Shown in pieces: positions 26,121 to 36,160 of a DNA stretch of 64,000 bases. Position 1 is the first letter of the stretch, and each line of letters begins with the position of its first letter. A program made the position numbers and the translations under genes. Location of the stretch: assembly GCF_040096615.1 (NCBI RefSeq), contig NZ_JBBMEJ010000008.1, positions 1 through 64,000 on the forward strand, read 5' to 3'. This DNA is from Blautia_A aquisgranensis. GTDB taxonomy: Bacteria; Bacillota; Clostridia; Lachnospirales; Lachnospiraceae. Below the pieces are notes generated by a model, which was not told where the DNA came from, did not search any database, and worked only from the letters and a program-made list of their open reading frames with translations.

Positions 26121-27272
26121 CTAACGGTTTCCGTTGATCTTTCCTTCCTCAAAACCTTCCAGACGCATTTTCTTATATGCGGCAAAATTACCTGCATCCA
26201 GTGCGTCGCGGATTTCTTCCATCATATGATTATAGAAATAGAGATTATGAAGTACGCAAAGTCTCATTCCCAGCATTTCCTTTGCTTTCAGAAGATGACG
26301 GATATACGCTCTGCTGTAATGCCGGCAGGTCGGACACTGGCACTCCTCATCGATCGGTTTGGAATCCAGTTCATACTTGGCATTAAAAAGATTCATCTTG
26401 CCATGATTGGTGTATACATGACCATGACGGCCGTTACGGCTTGGATATACACAGTCAAAGAAATCCACGCCTCGCTCAACACTCTCCAGAATGTTCGCCG
26501 GCGTTCCCACTCCCATCAGATAAGTAGGCTTATTCTGAGGCAGATGCGGTACCACCTCATCCAGGATGCGGTACATCTCTTCATGGCTCTCACCCACTGC
26601 AAGGCCACCCACTGCATAGCCGTCCAGATCCATCTCGGAGATTGCCTGTGCATGCTCAATACGGATATCTTCATAAACAGCACCCTGATTGATACCAAAG
26701 AGAAGCTGATCCTTATTAATAGTATCCGGCAGGCTGTTAAGACGGGCCATCTCATCCTTACATCTCTTAAGCCAGCGTGTTGTACGCGCTACCGATTTCT
26801 GTACATAATCCCTGTCTGCCACACTGCTTGGGCACTCATCAAAGGCCATTGCAATGGTAGAGGCCAGATTTGACTGGATCTGCATGCTCTGCTCCGGTCC
26901 CATAAAAATCTTATGACCATCGATATGAGAGTTAAAATACACGCCCTCTTCCTTGATCTTACGAAGCTTCGCCAGCGAAAACACCTGGAATCCGCCGGAA
27001 TCGGTAAGGATCGGTCTGTCCCAGTTCATAAATTCATGAAGACCTCCCAGCTGCTTTACCACCTTGTCGCCAGGGCGCACATGAAGATGATAGGTATTGG
27101 ACAGCTCTACCTGTGTACCGATCTCATGAAGATCCACAGTGGAAACCGCGCCCTTAATTGCTGCAATTGTTCCTACATTCATGAAAACAGGAGTCTGGAT
27201 CGTTCCGTGAACCGTCTTGAATTCTCCTCTTTTCGCTCTTCCTTCTGTTGTTATCAGTTTATATTCTGCCAT
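26121..27272 (-). CDS. tgt: tRNA-guanine transglycosylase (queuine tRNA-ribosyltransferase)
   Basis: The 383-residue enzyme exchanges guanine-34 for a 7-deazaguanine in tRNAs with GUN anticodons. It has PVFMNVGTIAAIKG, the catalytic Asp in ILTDSGGFQVFSL, the second catalytic block in YLMGVGTPANILESVERG with DCVYPSRNGRHG, and a C-terminal zinc site (CQCPTCRHYSRAYIRHL with a later His). Length is standard. It lies 122 bp upstream of yajC. Confidence 0.97.
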   Translation of the reverse strand: MAEYKLITTEGRAKRGEFKTVHGTIQTPVFMNVGTIAAIKGAVSTVDLHEIGTQVELSNTYHLHVRPGDKVVKQLGGLHEFMNWDRPILTDSGGFQVFSLAKLRKIKEEGVYFNSHIDGHKIFMGPEQSMQIQSNLASTIAMAFDECPSSVADRDYVQKSVARTTRWLKRCKDEMARLNSLPDTINKDQLLFGINQGAVYEDIRIEHAQAISEMDLDGYAVGGLAVGESHEEMYRILDEVVPHLPQNKPTYLMGVGTPANILESVERGVDFFDCVYPSRNGRHGHVYTNHGKMNLFNAKYELDSKPIDEECQCPTCRHYSRAYIRHLLKAKEMLGMRLCVLHNLYFYNHMMEEIRDALDAGNFAAYKKMRLEGFEEGKINGNR

Positions 27273-27368
27273 TTCATTTCCCTTCTATAGCAATTCCAAA
27301 AATTTCATTGGTAAAAAATATCATAACACATTTTCTTCTTTCCTGCTACTGATTGTTGAACTTTTACA

Positions 27369-27397
27369 TTGCCATTTTTCGAACGTTATCGTATAAT
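27369..27397 (+). promoter_or_regulatory. Promoter of the activase gene
   Basis: TTGCCA (27369-27374), a 17-bp spacer and a perfect TATAAT (27392-27397). The leader to the start codon is about 107 nt. Confidence 0.75.
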
Positions 27398-27441
27398 ATA
27401 GAGTATTCGCTTAAAAAGCCTTTTAATAAGAAGAAATAACT

Positions 27442-27469
27442 CCCGTCTGACAAGGAAGTCAGTATCGGG
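27442..27469 (+). promoter_or_regulatory. Leader hairpin before the activase gene
   Basis: Nested arms CCCG/CGGG and CTGAC/GTCAG with loop AAGGAA lie in the 5' leader, about 40 nt before the start codon, with a smaller CTGTATATATACAG palindrome after it. The loop itself looks SD-like. A regulatory role is only a possibility. Confidence 0.35.
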
Positions 27470-27510
27470 CAACCCCTGTATATATACAGCAAGGAGGAAA
27501 TCAATTTTTT

Positions 27511-30500
27511 ATGAAGAAACACACACTTGGAATTGACATTGGTTCCACCACTGTCAAAATTGCGATCTTAGATGAGAATGATACACTCGTTTTCTCTGAT
27601 TACGAGAGACATTTTGCAAATATCCAGGAAACGCTTGCAGATCTTCTTCAGAAGGCCGAGGATCAGCTTGGCGAGCTCACACTGTGCCCGGTCATCACCG
27701 GTTCCGGTGGTCTGACGCTTGCCAACCATCTGGAGGTTCCTTTTGTCCAGGAGGTTATTGCAGTTTCCACTTCCCTTCAGAAGCTTGCTCCTAAGACCGA
27801 TGTGGCTATCGAGCTTGGTGGCGAGGATGCGAAGATCATCTATTTTGAGAACGGAAATGTGGAGCAGCGTATGAACGGTATCTGCGCCGGCGGTACCGGT
27901 TCTTTCATTGACCAGATGGCTTCTCTTCTCCAGACCGATGCACCTGGCTTAAATGAATATGCCAAGCATTACAAGGCACTTTATCCGATTGCGGCCCGCT
28001 GCGGTGTTTTTGCAAAAACAGATATCCAGCCACTGATCAACGATGGTGCCACCAAGGAAGACCTTTCCGCTTCCATTTTCCAGGCCGTTGTCAACCAGAC
28101 CATCTCCGGTCTTGCCTGCGGTAAACCGATCCGTGGTCACGTTGCTTTCCTGGGAGGTCCGCTTCACTTCCTTTCCGAGCTTAAGGAAGCCTTTATCCGT
28201 ACACTGAAGCTGGATGACGAGCATATCATCGCACCGGATAATTCTCATCTGTTTGCTGCTATCGGTTCCGCACTGAATGCGAAACAGGATATAACCGTCT
28301 CCCTTACTGAGCTTAAGGACCGTATGCGTACCACCATCAAGCTTGACTTTGAGGTTGAGCGTATGGAGCCGCTTTTCGCTACGGAAGAAGATTACCAGGC
28401 TTTCCATGACCGCCAGAGTGCCTACAAGGTAAAAACCGGCGACCTTTCTACATACAAGGGAAAATGCTTTCTCGGAATCGATGCCGGTTCCACAACAACC
28501 AAGACCGCACTGGTCGGTGAAGACGGAACTCTGCTTTATTCTTTCTACAGCAACAACAACGGAAATCCGCTGAAAACTACCATCGGTTCCATCCAGGAGA
28601 TCTATGAGCTTCTTCCGGATGACGCAGAGATCGCTTTTTCCTGCTCTACCGGATATGGCGAGGCACTGATCAAGGCCGCTCTCCTTCTTGACGAAGGCGA
28701 GGTTGAGACAGTTTCCCATTATTATGCTGCTGCTTTCTTTGACCCGGAGGTAGACTGTATCCTCGATATCGGCGGACAGGATATGAAATGTATCAAGATC
28801 CGTAACCAGACCGTTGACAGTGTACAGCTGAACGAAGCATGTTCCTCCGGCTGTGGTTCCTTTATCGAGACCTTTGCAAAATCCCTGAATTACACAGTAC
28901 AGGATTTCGCAAAAGCAGCTCTTTTTGCACAGCATCCGATCGATCTCGGAACACGTTGTACTGTATTTATGAACTCGAAGGTTAAACAGGCACAGAAAGA
29001 GGGTGCTGAGGTTTCTGATATCTCCGCAGGTCTTGCATACTCTGTTATCAAGAATGCCCTTTACAAGGTTATCAAGGTTTCCGATGCCTCCGAACTTGGC
29101 AAGCATATCGTTGTACAGGGTGGTACTTTCTACAACGATGCGGTTCTCCGGAGCTTTGAGAAAATTGCCAACTGTCACGCTATCCGTCCGGATATCGCAG
29201 GAATCATGGGTGCCTTCGGTGCAGCGCTGATCGCAAGGGAACGCTATCAGGAAGGGGAAAAAACCTCCATGCTTTCCATTGATCAGATTAACAGTCTGCA
29301 GTACACAACTTCCATGGCCAACTGCCGCGGATGTACCAACAACTGCCGTCTGACCATCAACAAATTCTCCGGCGGCCGTAAATACATCAGCGGAAACCGC
29401 TGCGAGCGCGGTCTCGGAAAAGAGAAGAACAAAGATCATATCCCGAATCTTTTCGACTATAAATATAAGAGGATTTTTTCCTATGAACCTCTTTCCGCAG
29501 ACAAGGCGACCCGTGGACAGGTTGGTATCCCGCGTGTTCTGAACATGTTCGAGAATTATCCATTCTGGTATACCTTCTTCACAGAGCTGAAATACCAGGT
29601 TGTACTTTCTCCGACCTCCACACGTAAGATCTACGAGCTGGGTATCGAATCCATTCCAAGCGAATCCGAGTGTTATCCGGCAAAGCTTGCCCACGGTCAT
29701 GTGACCTGGCTGATCCGCAACGGTGTGAAGTTTATCTTCTATCCGTGTATCCCATATGAGCGTAACGAGTTTCCGGATGCAGTCAACCACTACAACTGCC
29801 CGATCGTTACTTCCTACGCAGAGAATATCAAGAACAATGTGGATGAGCTCAGTGATCCGTCCATCACTTTCCGCAATCCGTTCCTGGCGTTCACTTCCGA
29901 GGATATCCTGACCAGCCGCCTTGTGGAAGAATTCCCGGATATTCCTTCTGCCGAAGTAAAAGCAGCTGCACACAAAGCATGGGAAGAGCTTGCCGCTGTA
30001 CACCGTGATGTTCAGAAAAAAGGTGAGGAGACTTTACAGTACCTCAAAGAAACCGGCCGCCGCGGAATCGTTCTCGCCGGCCGTCCATACCATATTGATC
30101 CTGAGATCCACCATGGAATCCCAGATATGATCAACAGCTACGGAATCGCTGTATTTACCGAAGATTCTGTTGCTCACCTTGGCCATATAGAGCGTCCGAT
30201 CCGTGTTAATGACCAGTGGATGTACCATTCCCGTCTCTACTCTGCTGCAAACTTTGTAAAAACAAGAGATGATCTGGATCTGATCCAGCTGAACTCTTTT
30301 GGCTGCGGACTGGATGCGGTTACTACAGATGAGGTTTATGAGATCCTAGACGGAAGCGATAAGATCTACACCTGCTTAAAGATCGATGAGGTCAACAACC
30401 TTGGTGCAGCAAGGATCCGTATCCGTTCCTTGATCGCAGCGATCCGCGCAAAACAGGCGCAGAATAAAAAGAGAACCATCAGGCCATCTTCCATCCAGAA

Positions 30501-31752
30501 GGTATCCTTTACCAAACAGATGCGTAAGAACTACACCATCCTCTGCCCGCAGATGTCTCCGTTCCACTTCGGAATCCTGGAGGCAGCTTTCCAGGCATCC
30601 GGCTACAACCTTGAGGTTCTTCCGAATGATAACAAGCATGCCGTTGATGTCGGTCTTAAATATGTAAATAACGATGCCTGTTATCCATCCCTGATGGTAG
30701 TCGGTCAGATCATGGATGCACTTCTTTCCGGCAAATATGATCTCAACAAGACTGCTGTTGTCATGTCACAGACTGGTGGCGGGTGCCGTGCTTCCAACTA
30801 CATTGCTTTTATCCGCCGTGCTCTCAAAAAAGCCGGTATGGAACAGGTTCCGGTTATCTCCATCAACTTAAGTGGTCTGGAGAGCAACCCTGGATTCAAG
30901 CTGACTCTTCCGCTGATCAAGAGAGTCGTATATGGAGCTGTTTTCGGTGATATCCTCATGAAATGTGTATACCGCATGCGTCCGTATGAGCTGGAAGAAG
31001 GTATCGTAAACCGCAAGCACAAGATCTGGGAGCAGCGTGCCATTGCTTTCGTACAAGGAAGCAGCGTCAGCCATGGCACCTTCAAAAAAATGTGTCGTGA
31101 AATGGTTCATGATTTCGATACCATCCCGATCTCCGATGAGAAAAAACCTCGCGTCGGTATCGTCGGTGAAATCCTTGTCAAGTTCCTGCCTGCTGCAAAC
31201 AATCACCTAGCTGATCTTCTGGAAGCAGAAGGTGCCGAACCGGTTGTTCCGGATCTTATTGATTTCATCTGCTACTGCTTCTTCAACCAGAACTTCAAGG
31301 TTGAAAAGCTTGGCTTCAAGAAATCCAAGGCAACTATTGCCAATCTGGGACTGAAGGCTATCGACTGGCTTAGAAAAACCGCCAATGAAGCCCTTGAGCA
31401 GAGCCGCCACTTCACTCCGGCTGCTGATATCCGCGAGCTTGCAAAGATGGCGGAACCGATCGTTTCCGCAGGAAACCAGACTGGTGAGGGATGGTTCCTT
31501 ACCGGCGAGATGATGGAGCTGATCCACGGTGGTGTTCCGAACATCGTCTGCATCCAGCCTTTTGGATGTCTGCCGAACCATATCGTAGGTAAAGGTGTTA
31601 TCAAGGAAGTTCGCCGTGAGCATCCGGAAGCAAACATCGTTGCCATTGACTACGACCCGGGTGCAAGCGAAGTAAACCAGCTGAACCGAATCAAGCTGAT
31701 GCTTTCCACTGCACAGAAGAACCTTCATAAGGATAATAAAAAAGAAGCCTGA
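27511..31752 (+). CDS. Fused 2-hydroxyacyl-CoA dehydratase activase-like protein
   Basis: This 1413-residue protein combines two BadF/BcrA-type ATPase domains with a DUF2229-like and a dehydratase-subunit-like region. Domain one starts LGIDIGSTTVKIA and has Cys125 in GICAGGTGSFIDQ; domain two starts LGIDAGSTTTKTA near 325 and has ACSSGCGSFIETF near 450. A Cys cluster (NCRGCTNNCRLTINKFSGG, then NRCERG) follows near 605-640. Small activases of this family couple ATP hydrolysis to low-potential electron transfer through a dimer-bridging [4Fe-4S] cluster; here both halves are in one chain. GGAGG precedes the ATG. Its client enzyme is not in the window. Confidence 0.88.
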   Translation: MKKHTLGIDIGSTTVKIAILDENDTLVFSDYERHFANIQETLADLLQKAEDQLGELTLCPVITGSGGLTLANHLEVPFVQEVIAVSTSLQKLAPKTDVAIELGGEDAKIIYFENGNVEQRMNGICAGGTGSFIDQMASLLQTDAPGLNEYAKHYKALYPIAARCGVFAKTDIQPLINDGATKEDLSASIFQAVVNQTISGLACGKPIRGHVAFLGGPLHFLSELKEAFIRTLKLDDEHIIAPDNSHLFAAIGSALNAKQDITVSLTELKDRMRTTIKLDFEVERMEPLFATEEDYQAFHDRQSAYKVKTGDLSTYKGKCFLGIDAGSTTTKTALVGEDGTLLYSFYSNNNGNPLKTTIGSIQEIYELLPDDAEIAFSCSTGYGEALIKAALLLDEGEVETVSHYYAAAFFDPEVDCILDIGGQDMKCIKIRNQTVDSVQLNEACSSGCGSFIETFAKSLNYTVQDFAKAALFAQHPIDLGTRCTVFMNSKVKQAQKEGAEVSDISAGLAYSVIKNALYKVIKVSDASELGKHIVVQGGTFYNDAVLRSFEKIANCHAIRPDIAGIMGAFGAALIARERYQEGEKTSMLSIDQINSLQYTTSMANCRGCTNNCRLTINKFSGGRKYISGNRCERGLGKEKNKDHIPNLFDYKYKRIFSYEPLSADKATRGQVGIPRVLNMFENYPFWYTFFTELKYQVVLSPTSTRKIYELGIESIPSESECYPAKLAHGHVTWLIRNGVKFIFYPCIPYERNEFPDAVNHYNCPIVTSYAENIKNNVDELSDPSITFRNPFLAFTSEDILTSRLVEEFPDIPSAEVKAAAHKAWEELAAVHRDVQKKGEETLQYLKETGRRGIVLAGRPYHIDPEIHHGIPDMINSYGIAVFTEDSVAHLGHIERPIRVNDQWMYHSRLYSAANFVKTRDDLDLIQLNSFGCGLDAVTTDEVYEILDGSDKIYTCLKIDEVNNLGAARIRIRSLIAAIRAKQAQNKKRTIRPSSIQKVSFTKQMRKNYTILCPQMSPFHFGILEAAFQASGYNLEVLPNDNKHAVDVGLKYVNNDACYPSLMVVGQIMDALLSGKYDLNKTAVVMSQTGGGCRASNYIAFIRRALKKAGMEQVPVISINLSGLESNPGFKLTLPLIKRVVYGAVFGDILMKCVYRMRPYELEEGIVNRKHKIWEQRAIAFVQGSSVSHGTFKKMCREMVHDFDTIPISDEKKPRVGIVGEILVKFLPAANNHLADLLEAEGAEPVVPDLIDFICYCFFNQNFKVEKLGFKKSKATIANLGLKAIDWLRKTANEALEQSRHFTPAADIRELAKMAEPIVSAGNQTGEGWFLTGEMMELIHGGVPNIVCIQPFGCLPNHIVGKGVIKEVRREHPEANIVAIDYDPGASEVNQLNRIKLMLSTAQKNLHKDNKKEA

Positions 31753-31791
31753 GCACGGTCGGCAAACAAAATTCTTATAATATAAAGCAAT

Positions 31792-31843
31792 AAAAACTGT
31801 ACAGTCCCGTGTGATAAATCACACGGGACTGTACAGTTTTTTT
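31792..31843 (+). terminator. Bidirectional terminator after the activase
   Basis: A perfect inverted repeat of about 23 bp (arms 31792-31814 and 31819-31841) ends in A/T runs on both sides, so it can serve this gene and the convergent cotJ operon. Confidence 0.92.
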
Positions 31844-31872
31844 GCTTTCTTATTTTATATAGAAGCAGTGAT

Positions 31873-32499
31873 TCAGGAATTCTCACAGGACGCCTTACAC
31901 GGAGCATCAAAACTCGGATTAAAGGCATAAAAGTTTTTGGCATCCAGCTGCTCCTGAACTGAACGAAGCGCCTCACCAAATCGCTGGAAATGTACGATTT
32001 CCCTTGCTCTCAGGAATCGTATCGGATCTGCGACCTCCGGAATATTTTTTACCACACGGAGAATATTGTCATAAGTAGATCGTGCTTTCTGTTCTGCTGC
32101 AAGATTTTCAAACAGATCTGTGATCGGATCCCCTTTGCTCTGGAATTCACAGGCATTAAAAGGCACTCCTCCTGCTGCCTGCGGCCATACCCCTACTGTA
32201 TGGTCGATATAATATGGTCCCAAACCACTATTTTCAATTTCCTCCATAGAAAGATTGCGGGTCAGCTGATGCACAATGGTCGATACCATCTCAAGATGCG
32301 CCAGCTCTTCTGTTCCAATATCATTCAGAACAGCTGTAGCCATACGGTTTGGCATAGTAAATCTCTGCGAAAGATAACGCATGGATGCTCCGATCTCGCC
32401 ATCCGGGCCACCATACTGGCTCATGATAAACTGTGCCAGCTTTGCATTCGGAGTTTTGATATTTACAGGATACTGAAGCCTTTTTTCATAATTCCACAT
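31873..32499 (-). CDS. cotJC: Spore coat protein CotJC, manganese catalase family
   Basis: The 208-residue protein belongs to the Mn-catalase fold: ferritin-like helices with metal-ligand blocks QYGGPDGEIGASMRYLSQR, DIGTEELAHLEMV and NLAAEQKARSTY, then REIVHFQRFGEAL. CotJC is deposited in the spore coat or inner layers in Bacillus and Clostridia. It is the last of three cotJ genes, three bases after cotJB. Confidence 0.95.
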   Translation of the reverse strand: MWNYEKRLQYPVNIKTPNAKLAQFIMSQYGGPDGEIGASMRYLSQRFTMPNRMATAVLNDIGTEELAHLEMVSTIVHQLTRNLSMEEIENSGLGPYYIDHTVGVWPQAAGGVPFNACEFQSKGDPITDLFENLAAEQKARSTYDNILRVVKNIPEVADPIRFLRAREIVHFQRFGEALRSVQEQLDAKNFYAFNPSFDAPCKASCENS

Positions 32500-32502
32500 A
32501 AC

Positions 32503-32784
32503 TTATCTACATCCTCCTTCCTGTTCCCACGGAAATGGCTGTTCCATCCATTGCCAGGAATTCAGACAGCTGTCATTACCTGTGTCTATTGTCAGTGGAC
32601 CATAAAGCCCGGCGTATTTTTCAAGCAGCTCATTTCTCCTTAATGAAAGCTCACCATAATAATCCAATGCTCTTTTTTCACATGGATGAGTGTCCAGAAA
32701 AAGCAGCAGATCGTCGATTGCAAAGCTTACCTGATCAATAGACTGCAGAAGTTCTTTTTTTGAGATTTTGTTTTCTGCCATCAT
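32503..32784 (-). CDS. cotJB: Spore coat protein CotJB
   Basis: The 93-residue protein matches CotJB by size, position and sequence: LLQSIDQVSFAIDDLLLFLD near the start, THPCEKRALDYY and YGPLTIDT in the rest. The ATG at 32784 is preceded by AGGAGG and overlaps the cotJA stop by four bases (ATGA), implying coupled translation. An earlier GTG is too close to the SD. Confidence 0.92.
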   Translation of the reverse strand: MMAENKISKKELLQSIDQVSFAIDDLLLFLDTHPCEKRALDYYGELSLRRNELLEKYAGLYGPLTIDTGNDSCLNSWQWMEQPFPWEQEGGCR

Positions 32785-33053
32785 CGACACCCTCCTCTCC
32801 TACCACAGAACGGCTTACAAAGCGTTGGAAAGATCGTACCCAGCTGTAATGCTTTACGCAGTTCAAAAGTTGGTTCAAATTCCTGATATGGCACATACGC
32901 CATGGCGGGGATCAGATGTTTAAGATGGGAATACATTTCCTTATTTGTGCTCGCTTTGCTGTCGGATTTCTGACAGCTGCGTGCCACACCATTCATGCCA
33001 CAGGTATAATTATATGGACGGCCTCCTGAACGATTCATCTGAAATCGATCCAT
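32781..33053 (-). CDS. cotJA: Spore coat-associated protein CotJA
   Basis: The 90-residue protein has the CotJA core PAMAYVPYQEFEPTFELRKALQLGTIFPTL and a Cys/Gly/Arg-rich end (CKPFCGRRGGCR). Its N-terminal 45 residues are polar and unlike the core. ATG 33053 is supported by AAAGGAT. It is the first gene of cotJA-JB-JC. Such operons are made in the mother cell under SigE in Bacillus; no clear SigE promoter was identified here. Confidence 0.9.
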   Translation of the reverse strand: MDRFQMNRSGGRPYNYTCGMNGVARSCQKSDSKASTNKEMYSHLKHLIPAMAYVPYQEFEPTFELRKALQLGTIFPTLCKPFCGRRGGCR

Positions 33054-33193
33054 AGTTGAAATCCTTTCATTTATGATCACGCTATATTTTATGATTAGTT
33101 TTTTAAGTTGTGAAAAACTCCAGTTTCATACTTTCTGTTATAAATCGTTATCATTCCATCACTTTTTTCTATAAATACCTGAAAATATTACTG

Positions 33194-33222
33194 TTTAAAA
33201 ATTCTGTTTACAGTGCTATAAT
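33194..33222 (+). promoter_or_regulatory. Promoter of trkA-trkH
   Basis: TTTAAA (33194-33199), a 17-bp spacer and a perfect TATAAT (33217-33222), giving a leader of about 70 nt. Confidence 0.6.
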
Positions 33223-33298
33223 ATCCTTGCCTATTTTTGCATTGATAGGCACTTTTACTTATGATTGTAGCCATGACCGGCTATTGAAGGAGGAAATT

Positions 33299-34654
33299 AT
33301 GCAGGTAATTATTGTAGGCTGTGGCAAAGTTGGCAGAAACCTTGCAGAGCAGCTTCAGGCAGAGGATATTGATATCACTCTCGTCGACACTGTTGCCGAC
33401 AAGATCAACGACCTCTGTGAAAATATCGACGCTATGGGTATCGTCGGTAATGGTGCCAGCATCAATACTTTAATGGAGGCAGGCGTTGACACTGCGGATA
33501 TCCTGATCGCAGTAACTGCATCTGACGAACTGAACCTTCTCTGCTGCCTGATCGCACAGAAGGCCAACCACTGTCAGACTATCGCCCGTGTCCGAAACCC
33601 AATTTATGGAAAAGAAATCGGCTTCATCAAAGAACGTCTTGGCGTTACCATGATCATTAACCCGGAGCTTGCCGCTGCACAGGAAATCTCAAGGCTTCTC
33701 CGTTTTCCATCAGCAATCAAGATCGACACCTTTGCACGTGGCCGTGTAGAACTTCTTAAATTCAAAGTTCTTCCGGAATTTAAACTGGACGGAATGAGCG
33801 TATCCCAGGTCTCTGACACTTTCCGCAGCGATATCCTTGTCTGCGCTATCGAGAGTCCTGACAATGTATCCATTCCCGGCGGTGATCACATCATCCACAA
33901 CGGTGATATGGTTTCCATCCTGGCTTCCCCGCTGAATGCAGCAAGCTTTTTCCGCAAGATCGGCCTTAAGACCAATCAGGTCAAGAACTGCATCATCGTA
34001 GGTGGTGGAACCATTTCCTATTATCTTACCCTTGCACTTCTTGATATGAAGATCGGTGTCAAAATCATCGAGCAGAACAAAGAACGCTGTGAGCATTTAA
34101 GCGAGCTGCTTCCTGAAGCAACTATTATCAACGGTGACGGAACGAACCGTTCTCTTCTTCTTGAAGAAGGGCTTACAGAATCCGAATCCTTTGTCACCCT
34201 TACCAATCTGGATGAGGAGAATGTTTTCCTTGCCCTTTTTGCCAAAAGCATCTCCGATGCCAAACTGGTTGCCAAGGTCAACCGTCTGGAATTCGATGAT
34301 GTCATTGATACGCTTGATATCGGAAGCATTATTTATCCCAAGAACATCACTGCTGATTATATCCTGCAGTATGTTCGTGCCACACAAAACAGCATCGGAA
34401 GCAATGTGGAGACTCTTTATCATATACTGGACGGCAACGCAGAAGCCCTGGAATTCGCCATTCGCGAAGAATCCCAGGTGACAGATATTCCTCTTACAGA
34501 CCTGAATCTCCGCAAAAATCTTCTGGTCGGCTGCCTTAATCGTAACGGTCGTATCCGCATCCCCCGTGGTCAGGATACCATTCAGGTCGGTGACACTGTT
34601 ATCATTGTTACTACACACAAAGGCCTCCGTGACATCACAGATATTCTTGCGTAG
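33299..34654 (+). CDS. trkA: Trk potassium uptake regulator TrkA
   Basis: The 451-residue cytoplasmic gating subunit has two RCK repeats. Each begins with a Rossmann motif (IIVGCGKVGRNLA at the N-terminus, IIVGGGTISYYLT near 230) and ends with a TrkA_C domain. It binds nucleotides and controls the TrkH pore. GGAGGAAATT supports the ATG at 33299; the frame is open further upstream but without an SD. trkH follows after 15 bp. Confidence 0.96.
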   Translation: MQVIIVGCGKVGRNLAEQLQAEDIDITLVDTVADKINDLCENIDAMGIVGNGASINTLMEAGVDTADILIAVTASDELNLLCCLIAQKANHCQTIARVRNPIYGKEIGFIKERLGVTMIINPELAAAQEISRLLRFPSAIKIDTFARGRVELLKFKVLPEFKLDGMSVSQVSDTFRSDILVCAIESPDNVSIPGGDHIIHNGDMVSILASPLNAASFFRKIGLKTNQVKNCIIVGGGTISYYLTLALLDMKIGVKIIEQNKERCEHLSELLPEATIINGDGTNRSLLLEEGLTESESFVTLTNLDEENVFLALFAKSISDAKLVAKVNRLEFDDVIDTLDIGSIIYPKNITADYILQYVRATQNSIGSNVETLYHILDGNAEALEFAIREESQVTDIPLTDLNLRKNLLVGCLNRNGRIRIPRGQDTIQVGDTVIIVTTHKGLRDITDILA

Positions 34655-34669
34655 AAGAGGTACCGAAAA

Positions 34670-36109
34670 ATGAATTATTCGATTATTGTTTATATACTGG
34701 GATGGATCATGAACGTAGAAGCTGTATGTATGCTGCTTCCCGGAATCACAGCTCTGATCTACCGTGAAAAAGCCGGCATCGCTTTTCTGATCACAATACT
34801 GGCATGTCTGGCTGTCGGCGTTCCGCTGGTCAGCCGCAAACCCACAAGAAAAGCTTTTTATGCACGTGAGGGTCTTGTAACAACAGCACTCAGCTGGATC
34901 GTCCTCAGTATTGTAGGTGCTGTGCCTTTTGTGCTCAGCAAAGCTATACCCAACCCTATTGATGCTTTTTTTGAGATTGTTTCCGGATTTACCACCACCG
35001 GTTCCAGTATTCTCTCCGATCCCTCACAAATGCCTTACTGTATTAATATCTGGAGGTGTTTTTCCCACTGGATCGGTGGTATGGGAGTTCTGGTATTTAT
35101 CCTGACACTGTTGCCGCTGGCAGGCGGTTATCACATGAACCTTATGAAAGCAGAGAGTCCAGGTCCTTCTGTAGGTAAGTTGCTGCCGAAAGTTCAGGCG
35201 ACTGCAAAAATTCTCTATAAGATTTACATTGCCCTGACTGTTGTTCTGATCATACTTCTGCTTCTTGGCGGCATGCCTCTTTATGACAGTCTCTGTGCAG
35301 CCTTTGGTACTGCAGGAACCGGCGGCTTTGGCATCAAGGCAGACAGTATGGGAAGCTACAGCTTATATATACAGATTGTGATCACAGTATTTATGATCCT
35401 GTTCGGTGTCAACTTTAATGTCTACTTTCTGCTCCTTACAAAAAAGTTTTCACAGGCACTGAAGTCCGAAGAAGTCCGCTGTTATTTTATTGTTATCATT
35501 GCTTCCGCGCTGATGATCACCTTCAATGTGCGTCATCTGTTCAACAATGTATGGGAAGCACTTCAACAGAGCTTTTTCCAGGTGGGTTCTATCATCACAA
35601 CAACAGGATATGCTACCACAGATTACAACCAGTGGCCTGCTGTGTCGCGGACGATTCTGATACTGCTTACTTTCTGTGGAGCCTGCGCCGGAAGTACAGG
35701 CGGTGGAATCAAGATTTCCCGTCTTCTGCTTCTTGCAAAATCTGTCCGAAAAGAACTGCATCTTTATCTGCATCCCAACGCAGTCAAAAAGATCAAAATG
35801 GACGGCAAGGCAGTTTCTCACGAGGTTATGCGTGCCACCAATATTTACATGATCGTGTATCTTATGATCATGGCTGTATCAATCTTTATCATCAGCTTTG
35901 ATGAATTTGACCTTGTAACAAACTTTACCGCAGTGGCAACCACACTGAATAACGTAGGTCCTGGTCTTTCGCTGATCGGTCCTACCGGAAATTTCGGGAT
36001 TTTCTCTCCGCTGTCCAAGCTTATTCTTTCTTTTGACATGCTGGCAGGACGACTGGAGCTTTTCCCGATCCTGATTCTTTTCCTTCGGGAAACATGGAAA
36101 AAATTCTAA
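34670..36109 (+). CDS. trkH: Trk potassium transporter TrkH
   Basis: The 479-residue membrane protein has the four P-loop repeats of the superfamily of K+ transporters, including SGFTTTGSSIL, GTAGTGGFGIK, TTTGYATTDY and a final NNVGPGL segment. It forms the K+ path gated by TrkA. A hydrophobic hairpin at each repeat is evident. Length is normal. Confidence 0.96.
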   Translation: MNYSIIVYILGWIMNVEAVCMLLPGITALIYREKAGIAFLITILACLAVGVPLVSRKPTRKAFYAREGLVTTALSWIVLSIVGAVPFVLSKAIPNPIDAFFEIVSGFTTTGSSILSDPSQMPYCINIWRCFSHWIGGMGVLVFILTLLPLAGGYHMNLMKAESPGPSVGKLLPKVQATAKILYKIYIALTVVLIILLLLGGMPLYDSLCAAFGTAGTGGFGIKADSMGSYSLYIQIVITVFMILFGVNFNVYFLLLTKKFSQALKSEEVRCYFIVIIASALMITFNVRHLFNNVWEALQQSFFQVGSIITTTGYATTDYNQWPAVSRTILILLTFCGACAGSTGGGIKISRLLLLAKSVRKELHLYLHPNAVKKIKMDGKAVSHEVMRATNIYMIVYLMIMAVSIFIISFDEFDLVTNFTAVATTLNNVGPGLSLIGPTGNFGIFSPLSKLILSFDMLAGRLELFPILILFLRETWKKF

Positions 36110-36160
36110 TATTACTTCAAATTCCGGATCAGGCGGATATTGGAAATATACAATCCATAC

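Noticed and set aside
27949..30003. A 684-codon open frame on the minus strand inside the activase gene
   Set aside because: It is antisense to a clear multi-domain protein, has no SD or known motifs, and arises from the codon pattern of the plus-strand gene.
33060..33090. SigE promoter for cotJA
   Set aside because: A CATAAAAT-like -10 is present on the minus strand but no matching -35 at the correct spacing could be defended.
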